Positions 1-7,429 of a DNA stretch of 64,000 nt are shown in pieces; position 1 is the stretch's first letter, and each line of letters begins with the position of its first letter. Under the pieces are notes generated by a model that did no database searches, had not been told where the DNA came from, and saw nothing but the letters and a program-made list of their open reading frames with translations. A program made the position numbers and the translations under genes. Source of the stretch: Kribbella pratensis (GTDB lineage Bacteria > Actinomycetota > Actinomycetes > Propionibacteriales > Kribbellaceae); contig NZ_SODU01000001.1 of the NCBI RefSeq assembly GCF_004366075.1, positions 1,757,134-1,821,133 of the forward strand. The letters run 5' to 3'.

Positions 1-18
1 GGGATGGGGGATCGAACA

Positions 19-3000
19 ATGCTGTCTTGGATCAGGAAGCTGGGTGTGATCGGGACCGCGGGGGCGGTTGCGGTCGCGATGGTCGGGGTGGGTCCGGCCG
101 CCGCCGACCCGCCACCACAGCACAAGAAGGATCTTGGGTACGCCGCCAAGGCGCTGTTGCAGAAGGCACGGTCGAAGGGTCAGACGTCGGTCACGCTGCT
201 CGTTGCCGCCGACAAGGGGCAGAGCGGCAAGGTGGCGCAGCGGCTCGCCAAGCTCGGCGGCAAGGTCGAGAAGCGCACCGACTCGGTCGGGTACCTGCGC
301 GTGAGGATCAACATCGACAAAGCTCAGGACGTCGCGAGCATCGCAGGCGTGACCGCCGCGGACGTCGACGACGTGATCCCGCTCGAGGATCCGCGACCAC
401 ACGGCAGCACGGACCCGAGTCCACAGCCGGCGCCGAACGCGTCGACCCCTCGGGTCAACCCGTACATGCCGACGGGTGACACCGGTGCCGCGCAGTTCGT
501 CAACGCCAATCCGGCGTGGGACGGCCGCGGCGTCACGGTCGGCATCCTCGACACCGGTGTCGACCTCGGGCACCCGTCCCTGAACACGACCTCGACCGGT
601 GAGCGGAAGATCACCGACTGGGTCACGTACACCGACCCGACGTTCGCCGGCAGCACGAACGCCGACAACGACCCGACGTGGATCCACATGACCGCGCAAG
701 CCGCCGGCTACCCCGCGCAGTTCCGTCAGGGCACGTTCAACGAGCGCGATCCACGCCTGGGCGGCGAGGTCGGCAACGACGTCAACCGCGACGGCAACCC
801 GGCGGGATCGTCAGGGCTGTTCGGTGTCCTCTGGGACACGGCAGCCAACACCGTCTGGGTGGACACCAACCAGAACGGCACGTTCGCCGACGACCAGCCG
901 ATGACCGACTACAAGGTCCACTACGACGTCAACCAGTTCGGTACGGACAACCCGGCCACGCCGATCAGCGAGTCGATGCCGTTCGTCGTCCAGACCGACC
1001 CGGCGAACCAGGCCGTGAACATCGGCATCGTCTCCGGCGCGCACGGTTCGCACGTCGCCGGCATCGTCGCCGGTAACAAGCTCTTCGGCGGGACCATGAG
1101 CGGCGCGGCGCCCGGCGCGAAGCTGGTGTCGGTCCGCGTGTGCCTGTTCATCGCCGGCTGCACGAACCACGCGCTGATCGAGGGCATGATCTACGCGGTG
1201 ACCGTCGCGCACGTCGACGTGGTCAACATGTCGATCGGCGGCCTGCCCGCACTCAACGACGGCAACAACGCCCGCGCGGTGATCTACAACCGGCTGATCA
1301 ACGAGAACGGCGTACAGCTGTTCCTGTCGGCCGGCAACAGCGGTCCGGGGATGAACACAGTCGGCGACCCGTCGGTGGCGTCCCAGGTCGTCAGCGCCGG
1401 TTCGTACATCACTCGCGCCACCTGGCTGTCGAACTACGGATCGACGACCGGCCCCGCCGAGAACCTGCACCCGTTCTCGTCGCGCGGTCCCGCAGAGGAC
1501 GGCGCACTCAAACCGGAGATCGTCGCACCGGGCGCCGCGGTCTCGTCCGTGCCGACCTGGCAAGCAGGTCAGCCGGTCACTGGCACGTACGCGCTGCCAC
1601 CGGGCTACGGCATGTTCAACGGCACGTCGATGGCCTCGCCACAGCTGGCCGGCGCGGGCGCGTTGCTGCTCAGCGCCGCGAAGGCCAACGGGCAGGCGGT
1701 CACACCCGCGCAGCTGCGCAAGTCGCTGTTCTCGTCGGCACGGTTCCTGACGAACTACAGCGCGTACGAGCAAGGCAACGGTCTCGCGAGCGTCGGCGAC
1801 GCGTGGAACCTGCTGAAGCAGAACCTGCGGACCGACACCGTCAGCGCCAAGGTTCCGGTCAGCACCGCGCTGTCCGGCTTCCTCGCGACGCCTGGCGTCG
1901 GCATCGGCATCAACGACCGCGAGGGCGTCGTCCTGGGTACGGAGTACACCCGCACGTACACGCTGCGTCGTACCTCCGGCCCGGCCGGCAGCGTGAAGTA
2001 CAAGCTGTCCTGGCTCGGCGGCGACGGCACCTTCGTCACCGCCGGCAACGTGATGCTGCCGCTGAACACGGACGTCCCGCTGCCGGTCCTGGTCAAGGCC
2101 AAGTCCGTCGGCGCGCATGCGGCGCTGCTGCAGTTCGACGACACCGGTACACCGGGGATCGAGTTCCAGACCCTGAACACGATCGTGGTGCCGTACACCC
2201 TGGCACAGGCCGCGCCGTCGCGGACGGTCAGCGGTACCATCGGCCGCAACCAGACGACGAGCTACTTCTTCCGGGTACCCGCGGGTGTCGCCGCGTTGAA
2301 GGTGGACCTGTCCGGCCCGAACGGCACTGCCGGTACCGGTCAGGCACGATTCCTTCGGTTCAGCCCGTACGGCTTGCCGAGCGAGTCCGCCGACACCAAC
2401 AGCCTGTACTGCTACAGCCCGCCGGTCGCCGGCGGGACCTGTGGGGGCGATCCGCTCAGCCGGACCGTCATCAACCCACTGCCCGGGGTCTGGGAGATCA
2501 CCGTCGAGGCCCGGCGTACGTCGGATGTCCTGAACACTCCCTTCACGCTGACGGCATCGTTGCTCGGCGTATCGATATCGCCGAATCCGGACATCATTCC
2601 CTCGGCCACGCTCGGGACGCCTGTGAACCGTTCGTACACCCTGACGAACCAGCAGGGGCCGTTCACTGGCAGGGCTGTGGGGACCGCACTGGGCAGCGCG
2701 AAACTGGCGACGCCCTCGATCGCGGACGGCGCGCAGCAGCAGTTCCAGGTCAACGTCACACCAGGTACGACGCAACTCCGGGCGTCGACCGGGGGCGCGA
2801 GTGACATCAACGCGGACCTCGACCTGTTCTTGTACAACTGTTCGTCCGGAAGCTGCGTCCTGACGGCGCAGAGCGCGGGCAGTACCGCCACGGAGTCGGT
2901 CACCGTGAACAACCCCGCGGTCGGCGTGTGGGTCGCGCTCGTCGACGGGTACGCCGTGCCTTCGGGAACGACGACGTACAACTACCGCGACGTACTCGTC

Positions 3001-3198
3001 AACCCCGCCTACGGCTCGATCGCGGTGGCGGACGCCAACGCGCTGAGAGCGACAGGCGCACAGTGGACCGTCTCGGCTGCGGTGACCGCCACCGCGGCAC
3101 CCGCCGCGGGACGGGTGCTCCTCGGCAGCGTGGAGGCCCGAACCGACGCGAACGTCCTCATCGGCCAAGGAGACGTGATCATCCAATCCGTGAGCTAG
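19..3198 (+). CDS. Secreted S8 (subtilisin-like) serine protease
   Basis: The predicted product of 1059 residues begins with a basic, then hydrophobic, signal peptide ending near an AAADPPP motif, so it should be exported. The catalytic triad is visible: Asp178 in GILDTGVD, His342 in HGSHVAG and Ser537 in NGTSMASP. About 160 residues separate Asp and His, a long insert that recalls tripeptidyl-peptidase II-type subtilases rather than short bacterial subtilisins. Roughly 500 residues follow the protease domain and look like beta-sandwich modules, including paired-Cys stretches. I chose ATG at 19 because a GGGG-rich ribosome site sits 8 bases upstream; ATG at 4 is in frame but cannot be judged at the window edge. 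The stop shares a CTAG with the convergent next gene. Protease identity is firm; substrate is unknown. Confidence 0.93.
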   Translation: MLSWIRKLGVIGTAGAVAVAMVGVGPAAADPPPQHKKDLGYAAKALLQKARSKGQTSVTLLVAADKGQSGKVAQRLAKLGGKVEKRTDSVGYLRVRINIDKAQDVASIAGVTAADVDDVIPLEDPRPHGSTDPSPQPAPNASTPRVNPYMPTGDTGAAQFVNANPAWDGRGVTVGILDTGVDLGHPSLNTTSTGERKITDWVTYTDPTFAGSTNADNDPTWIHMTAQAAGYPAQFRQGTFNERDPRLGGEVGNDVNRDGNPAGSSGLFGVLWDTAANTVWVDTNQNGTFADDQPMTDYKVHYDVNQFGTDNPATPISESMPFVVQTDPANQAVNIGIVSGAHGSHVAGIVAGNKLFGGTMSGAAPGAKLVSVRVCLFIAGCTNHALIEGMIYAVTVAHVDVVNMSIGGLPALNDGNNARAVIYNRLINENGVQLFLSAGNSGPGMNTVGDPSVASQVVSAGSYITRATWLSNYGSTTGPAENLHPFSSRGPAEDGALKPEIVAPGAAVSSVPTWQAGQPVTGTYALPPGYGMFNGTSMASPQLAGAGALLLSAAKANGQAVTPAQLRKSLFSSARFLTNYSAYEQGNGLASVGDAWNLLKQNLRTDTVSAKVPVSTALSGFLATPGVGIGINDREGVVLGTEYTRTYTLRRTSGPAGSVKYKLSWLGGDGTFVTAGNVMLPLNTDVPLPVLVKAKSVGAHAALLQFDDTGTPGIEFQTLNTIVVPYTLAQAAPSRTVSGTIGRNQTTSYFFRVPAGVAALKVDLSGPNGTAGTGQARFLRFSPYGLPSESADTNSLYCYSPPVAGGTCGGDPLSRTVINPLPGVWEITVEARRTSDVLNTPFTLTASLLGVSISPNPDIIPSATLGTPVNRSYTLTNQQGPFTGRAVGTALGSAKLATPSIADGAQQQFQVNVTPGTTQLRASTGGASDINADLDLFLYNCSSGSCVLTAQSAGSTATESVTVNNPAVGVWVALVDGYAVPSGTTTYNYRDVLVNPAYGSIAVADANALRATGAQWTVSAAVTATAAPAAGRVLLGSVEARTDANVLIGQGDVIIQSVS

Positions 3199-3926
3199 TG
3201 GCAGTGGTCGCCAGGTGACTCCAGGCTGCGGCCTTCGGGCTTCTCCCAGGGTTCCTGGCGACCCAACGCGGTGAGGTCCAGGGCGGTGGCGGTGAAGGTC
3301 ATCGCGTCTGGACCTCGGCCGTAGGTCGAGTAGGTGTGGTAGACGTCCTCGTCGACGCGGAGGAAGCAGCTCAGGCCGTGGAGGTCGAAGGGCTGTTGCG
3401 TCTGGGTGTGCTCGTTGTTCGGCAGCACGTCCCACTCGGCTTTGGTGCGGTAGTTGTACTCGAACGGTACGACGGACTCGTCGAGCGTCACGTGGTAGTC
3501 GTAGTTGAAGTCGCTCCCGTACGACGAGTACCACGGGTGCTCCCAGCCACGCGCGTCCCGATACGCGGCGAGCTTCTCGTACGGCGCCCGCGAGACCAAC
3601 GCGAGCGTTGTGTTCGCCGCGTTGAGCAGCCGCGTCGACCCGATGTCGTCGACGAACCCGGTGCAGTTCGGGCACCCGGCGTCCCACTCCGGCTGGAACA
3701 TGAAGTGGTACACCACCAACTGGTCGCGCCCCTCGAATAACTCCAGCAGACCCGCCGAACCGTCGGCCCCGGTGAATGTGTACTCCTTCTCAACCAGCAC
3801 CATCGGCAGCTCACGGCGCCGCGTGTTCAGCGCATCCCGCTCCTTCGTGAACGCCTTCTCCGCAGCCAACAGCTCCCGCCGAGCCTCCACCCACTCATCC
3901 CGCGACACCACATCCGGCAAACTCAT
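3195..3926 (-). CDS. DUF899 family thioredoxin-like protein
   Basis: The 243-residue protein opens MSLPDVVSRDEWVEARREL and has the DUF899 hallmarks: an HFMFQPEWDAGCPNCTGFVDDI stretch near residue 90 and a C-terminal YHTYSTYGRG motif. DUF899 proteins have a thioredoxin-like fold, and the CPNC-type pair is visible here, but no reaction is established. The start ATG at 3926 is preceded by AAGGAG at good spacing. A longer open frame runs upstream but covers the neighbouring divergent gene and is not plausible. It is convergent with the subtilase and shares its last bases (CTAG). It is cytoplasmic by sequence. Confidence 0.88.
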   Translation of the reverse strand: MSLPDVVSRDEWVEARRELLAAEKAFTKERDALNTRRRELPMVLVEKEYTFTGADGSAGLLELFEGRDQLVVYHFMFQPEWDAGCPNCTGFVDDIGSTRLLNAANTTLALVSRAPYEKLAAYRDARGWEHPWYSSYGSDFNYDYHVTLDESVVPFEYNYRTKAEWDVLPNNEHTQTQQPFDLHGLSCFLRVDEDVYHTYSTYGRGPDAMTFTATALDLTALGRQEPWEKPEGRSLESPGDHCH

Positions 3927-4013
3927 CCCAGCTCCTTCCCCAACCAACAGAACACCCGAAACGTCGGAGCCGATGGTCCAGGTTCGACACCGGGAGGATG
4001 AGAAGCTTGGCAT

Positions 4014-5159
4014 ATGAGGCGACGAGTGCGGACTGGGGTTGTGTTTTTGCTCCTGGTGGTGCTTGTTGGTGGGGCTGGGTATGTGGGGTGGGTGCTGGTG
4101 CAGCGGTCGGAGCCGGTGGCGTTGCCGGAGACGACCGGGAGTTTTCAGGTCGGGCGGCGGACGTACGAGTGGACCGACACGCCCCGCCGTGACCCGTACT
4201 CGAACGGCCCTCGCCGCCTCGCCGTCTGGCTCTGGTACCCGGTCGCGAAGGACACCACCGGCCGCCGCGTGCAGTACGCGCCGGGTGACTGGAGCGGGCT
4301 CCACCTCAAGGCACCGATCTCCTTGTTCCAAGGTCCGTTCGACACTCTCCAGGACCGTGCCCTCGATCGCGTCGCCGTCGCACCCGGTCGGTTCCCGGTC
4401 GTCGTACTGATGCCCGGTATGGGCCTCTCGGCTCCGATGTACGCCGCGCTCGCGGAGGATCTCGCCAGTCACGGGTACCTGGTCGCCGGCGTCACCCCGA
4501 CGTACAGCGCGAACCTCACCGTGCTCGGCGGGCAGACCGTCGAGAGCAAACCGGACGCGAACCCGCCGAACCTCGGCGAGAGCACCGAGGGCGCGAAGCA
4601 GATCGGCGATCACCTGGTCGGCGTCTGGGCCGCCGACGCGCGGTTCGCGGCCGGCATGGTCGCCAAGGAACTCCCGAACTCGGTCGAGCCCGCGGTCGGG
4701 CCGTCGTACGTCGGTCACTCGTTCGGCGGCGCGGCCTCACTCGAGGCCTGCCGTCTGGATGCACGCTGCGCGGCCGCGGTCGACCTCGACGGGATCCAGT
4801 TCGGTGACGTCGTGACGAAGGGAGTGAAGGCGCCGATCATGCTGCTCGGCGCCGACGACTCCTGTATCACCAGCGTCTGCGGCCCGGACGCGAAGAACGA
4901 CCACGACCGGGACCGCGCCCTCTCGTTGCTCAAGGCAAGCACCGGTACGTCGTGGTGCGCCACGGTCCCGGGCACGCGGCACTTCAACTTCACCGACTAC
5001 GGCGTCTACTACCTGGCGTACCCGCTGCGCAGATTCCTGCCGCTCGGCAAGGCCGGCCCGCGCCACGCGCTGACCATCACGAACGGGTACGTCAACACGT
5101 TCCTCTCCCACGCGATCTACAAGACCGCCGCCCCCGGCGCACCAGCGTGTAAGTCCTAG
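4014..5159 (+). CDS. Membrane-anchored alpha/beta hydrolase (PAF-acetylhydrolase-like)
   Basis: The 381-residue product starts with RRRVRTG and one hydrophobic helix (about residues 7-27), predicting an exported, membrane-tethered enzyme. The body is an alpha/beta hydrolase: oxyanion region VVVLMPGMGLSAPMYAALAEDLASHGY, nucleophile elbow GHSFGGAAS, DLDG after it, and a late TRHFNFTDY giving the likely His. This layout resembles platelet-activating factor acetylhydrolase and related esterases. Cys pairs (ACRLDARC and DSCITSVC) fit an extracytoplasmic location. No convincing ribosome site precedes ATG 4014; a GGGAGG lies about 19 bases upstream, so the start is less certain. The stop overlaps the convergent GNAT gene by CTAG. 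Confidence 0.85.
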   Translation: MRRRVRTGVVFLLLVVLVGGAGYVGWVLVQRSEPVALPETTGSFQVGRRTYEWTDTPRRDPYSNGPRRLAVWLWYPVAKDTTGRRVQYAPGDWSGLHLKAPISLFQGPFDTLQDRALDRVAVAPGRFPVVVLMPGMGLSAPMYAALAEDLASHGYLVAGVTPTYSANLTVLGGQTVESKPDANPPNLGESTEGAKQIGDHLVGVWAADARFAAGMVAKELPNSVEPAVGPSYVGHSFGGAASLEACRLDARCAAAVDLDGIQFGDVVTKGVKAPIMLLGADDSCITSVCGPDAKNDHDRDRALSLLKASTGTSWCATVPGTRHFNFTDYGVYYLAYPLRRFLPLGKAGPRHALTITNGYVNTFLSHAIYKTAAPGAPACKS

Positions 5160-5641
5160 AGATCCAGCTCGTACGTCTGACCGACGAGGCTGTCGCCCCA
5201 CATCTCGTGGACTTCGGAACCGGTGAGGCGGAACCCGCGCGACAGATAGATGTGCCGCGCCGCGACCAGCGGATCGTTCGTCCACAGCACCATCCGCTTG
5301 TAGCCGGCCGAGCGGGCGAACGCCAGACACGTGTCGACCAGCTCGGCGCCGAGCCGGAGTCCGCGAGCAGCCGGCGTCACGAGCAGCAGCCGCAACTGAG
5401 CGGTCGTCTCGTCCGGCCCCCGCACGCAGAAGATGCTGCCGGCCCGCTCGCCGTCCAGCTCGGCGATCCACGCGGCCTCGCGCTCGTCGTCGTGGTCGGA
5501 CGCGTACGCCGACACGATCTGCGCGATCAGCGTCTCGTACGCCGGGCCCCAGCCGTACTCCGCCGCATAGATCTCCGCATGCGACTGCACGACCCAGCCG
5601 AGGTCTCCAGGCTGCCCCAGCTTCCTGATCAGTTTCGTCAT
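5156..5641 (-). CDS. GNAT family N-acetyltransferase
   Basis: This 161-residue protein is a single GNAT domain. It begins KLIRKLGQPGDLGWVVQSHAEIYAAEYGW, which resembles the acetyltransferase half of MarR-GNAT fusion proteins, and contains the acetyl-CoA loop as LLVTPAARGLRLGAELVDTCLAFARSAGY, followed by LWTNDPLVAARHIYLSRGFRLTG. The substrate cannot be read from sequence. It is divergent from a TetR-type regulator with 51 bases between the starts and a TACTGA-N10-TCAGTA inverted repeat in that gap, so the regulator may control both. Its end overlaps the upstream hydrolase gene by CTAG. Confidence 0.9.
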   Translation of the reverse strand: MTKLIRKLGQPGDLGWVVQSHAEIYAAEYGWGPAYETLIAQIVSAYASDHDDEREAAWIAELDGERAGSIFCVRGPDETTAQLRLLLVTPAARGLRLGAELVDTCLAFARSAGYKRMVLWTNDPLVAARHIYLSRGFRLTGSEVHEMWGDSLVGQTYELDL

Positions 5642-5655
5642 CTACCCACCCGATC

Positions 5656-5677
5656 TACTGACACGACTGTTTCAGTA
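5656..5677. promoter_or_regulatory. Candidate TetR operator
   Basis: TACTGA (5656-5661) and TCAGTA (5672-5677) form a perfect 6-bp inverted repeat with a 10-base spacer in the short divergent gap between the GNAT and TetR-type genes. This geometry is typical of TetR self-regulation. Binding is inference. Confidence 0.45.
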
Positions 5678-5692
5678 AGCAATACTAGCCCC

Positions 5693-6250
5693 GTGCCAAC
5701 CACGAAGGAAGCCCCGTCCGCCCGCGAGCAGGAACTGCTCGAGCGTGCGTACGCGTACTCGCTCACCCACGGGCTCGCCGACCTGTCGCTGCGACCGCTG
5801 GCGACCGCGATCGGCTCGAGCCCGCGGGTGCTGCTGTTCCTGTTCGGCAGCAAGGACGGCCTGATCCGCGCCCTGCTCGCCCGCGGTCGCGCCGACCAGC
5901 TCGAACTCCTCCGCCGGATCGAGCAGCAGTACGACGAACCGCCCGGCCTGACCGTGATCGCACGCGAACTGTGGACCTGGCTCGCGGCACCCGAACGCCG
6001 GCCGCTGATGACGTTCTGGGTCGAGGCGTACGGGCGTTCGCTCGTCGCGCCGGACGGCCCGTGGTCGGACTTCGCCCGCTCGACTGTCGACGACTGGCTC
6101 GAGCTGCTCAAGACGAGCGCGCCCGAGCAGTCGGACGCACGACGTACCGCCGTACTGGCGATGCTCCGCGGCGCCCTGCTCGACCTGCTCGCGACAGACG
6201 ACCTGCAGCGCACCACTGCCGCAGTCGAGGACTACCTGACGAGGCGGTGA
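5693..6250 (+). CDS. TetR/AcrR family transcriptional regulator
   Basis: From GTG 5693 the product has 185 residues. The N-terminus EQELLERAYAYSLTHGLADLSLRPLATAIGSSPRVLLFLFGSKDGLI is a TetR DNA-binding domain (residues about 9-55), although the usual YYHF at the end of the recognition helix is LLFLF. The rest is the helical ligand domain. An open frame runs far upstream but would overlap the GNAT gene; GTG 5693 is the first start in the intergenic gap. A weak AT-rich element (AATACT) ends 6 bases before the GTG and no Shine-Dalgarno is seen, so the message may be leaderless. It probably represses itself and the divergent GNAT gene. Confidence 0.82.
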   Translation: MPTTKEAPSAREQELLERAYAYSLTHGLADLSLRPLATAIGSSPRVLLFLFGSKDGLIRALLARGRADQLELLRRIEQQYDEPPGLTVIARELWTWLAAPERRPLMTFWVEAYGRSLVAPDGPWSDFARSTVDDWLELLKTSAPEQSDARRTAVLAMLRGALLDLLATDDLQRTTAAVEDYLTRR

Positions 6251-6330
6251 AGCAGGTTCCAGCCTGTCGGTGGGCGAAGTAGCGACCTGGCGGTGGCTCG
6301 GCTGTTCCCATTACGCACGAAGCCCTATAC

Positions 6331-6403
6331 GGTGACGCACAGTAGACGGTCTAGACCGTCTCGGTGTGCGGGGATGGGCCGGGTTCGACTCCTGGCGGCA
6401 CCG
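6331..6403 (+). pseudogene. tRNA-like remnant (T arm and acceptor stem only)
   Basis: CCGGG-TTCGACT-CCTGG (6379-6395) is a perfect 5-bp T arm with a 7-base loop. It is followed by CGGCACC (6396-6402), which pairs 6 of 7 with GGTGACG at 6331-6337, and the total is exactly 73 positions with the T stem at position 49. The D and anticodon arms cannot be folded: the anticodon stem positions mismatch and there is no U33. The middle holds an unrelated perfect palindrome. This is either a decayed tRNA or tRNA 3' fragment, or a chance resemblance. A functional tRNA is unlikely. Confidence 0.3.
6344..6361. promoter_or_regulatory. 18-bp perfect palindrome, GntR/HutC (DasR-like) operator candidate
   Basis: AGACGGTCTAGACCGTCT is its own reverse complement. 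It contains GTCTAGAC, which fits the HutC-subfamily GntR rule GT-N-TA-N-AC, and its core GGTCTAGACC equals the core of the DasR-responsive element as I recall it. It lies about 80 bases before the start of the secreted protein gene at 6440. No gntR gene is in the window, so a distant regulator is implied. Confidence 0.55.
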
Positions 6404-6439
6404 CAATTCCGCCCGTTCGGGGTGGAAGCAAGGGGAATC

Positions 6440-7387
6440 ATGTCCAACACGAAGAACCGCCTCGCGGCGGCAGGATCCGCATTCACGCTGGCTGTCACAG
6501 CTGTCGGCATCTCGGTGCTCGGTGGTGGCGCGGCCGACGCCGGCGTCACCGGCCAGACCGCGACGGCCATCACATATCCGCTGGTCCGCAACTCGGTGGC
6601 CGAGAGCCAGGTTGTCAACTACAGCCTCGGCCAGAGCGACCTGCAGAAGGCGTTCGTCGCCCAGTTGTTCGCGGTCCCGGCGAACGGGGTCGACACGTCG
6701 GCCAAGCTGAAGGACGGCGTGGTGGCAGAGGTCGACCTCGCCCCGGCCGTCCAGACCAAGCTGAACAAGACCGGCCCGACGTACCTGAAGCACTGGGGCA
6801 CGGTGCACCGCAACGTGATCGGCGCGGCCGATGCCGAACTCGCCACAACCTCCACCCAGTCGCCGCTCGGTGACGGTGCCCTCAGCCTGCACACCGCGTC
6901 CGCGACCGACAAGGTGGCTTTCGGCAACGAGGTGGACTTCGCCGGCCAGAACGTGAAGGACCTCGGCACAGTCGGCTTCTCGGTGTACACGACCGGCGAG
7001 AACAATGCCCTGGGCAACAACATGCCGAGCATCAGCTTCGAGATCGACCCGAATGTGGCCGCGGTGGCGTCGAACTACTCGTCGCTGGTGTACGCACCGG
7101 CCAACGGCACCGCCAACCAGTGGACGGCCTTCAACGCCAGCACTGACGCGGACAAGCACTGGGGCCTGACCGGTACCGCCTTCAACGGGACGGCGTGCTC
7201 GATCAACGGCGCCCGGTGCACCTGGACCGAGATGCTCGCCTACCTGGGCGACGGCGGCGATGAGGCCGAGCTCCTCACGGTGACGCTCAGCAAGGGCCGG
7301 GACTACGCGTTCTCCGGCGCGGTCGACGCACTGAAGTTCGGTGGCAAGACCTACGACTTCGAAGCCGCCGGAGTCTCCGTCAGCTAG
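6440..7387 (+). CDS. Secreted protein of unknown function
   Basis: The 315-residue protein starts MSNTKNRLAAAGSAFTLAVT and has a clear Sec signal peptide to about residue 34 (ending AADAGVTG). The mature part is rich in Thr, Asn, Val and Gly with alternating hydrophobicity and looks all-beta. A single Cys pair (CSINGARC, near residue 255) may form a small disulfide loop. I do not recognise a family and see no catalytic motif. The start is chosen by AGGGGA 4-9 bases upstream of ATG 6440; the open frame further upstream has no signal sequence and would cover the palindrome. Its expression is probably controlled through the 18-bp palindrome upstream. Confidence 0.8.
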   Translation: MSNTKNRLAAAGSAFTLAVTAVGISVLGGGAADAGVTGQTATAITYPLVRNSVAESQVVNYSLGQSDLQKAFVAQLFAVPANGVDTSAKLKDGVVAEVDLAPAVQTKLNKTGPTYLKHWGTVHRNVIGAADAELATTSTQSPLGDGALSLHTASATDKVAFGNEVDFAGQNVKDLGTVGFSVYTTGENNALGNNMPSISFEIDPNVAAVASNYSSLVYAPANGTANQWTAFNASTDADKHWGLTGTAFNGTACSINGARCTWTEMLAYLGDGGDEAELLTVTLSKGRDYAFSGAVDALKFGGKTYDFEAAGVSVS

Positions 7388-7429
7388 CCGTCGGTTCGCC
7401 AAACGCCAGCGCCCACGAACCTGCTGTCG

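Noticed and set aside
811..3687. 958-codon open frame on the minus strand across the subtilase gene
   Set aside because: It is Arg/Val/Asp-rich without any domain, exactly antisense to a gene with an intact catalytic triad; an effect of GC-rich third positions.
6331..6403. Functional tRNA call
   Set aside because: D arm and anticodon arm do not fold and there is no U33, so it is listed only as a remnant.
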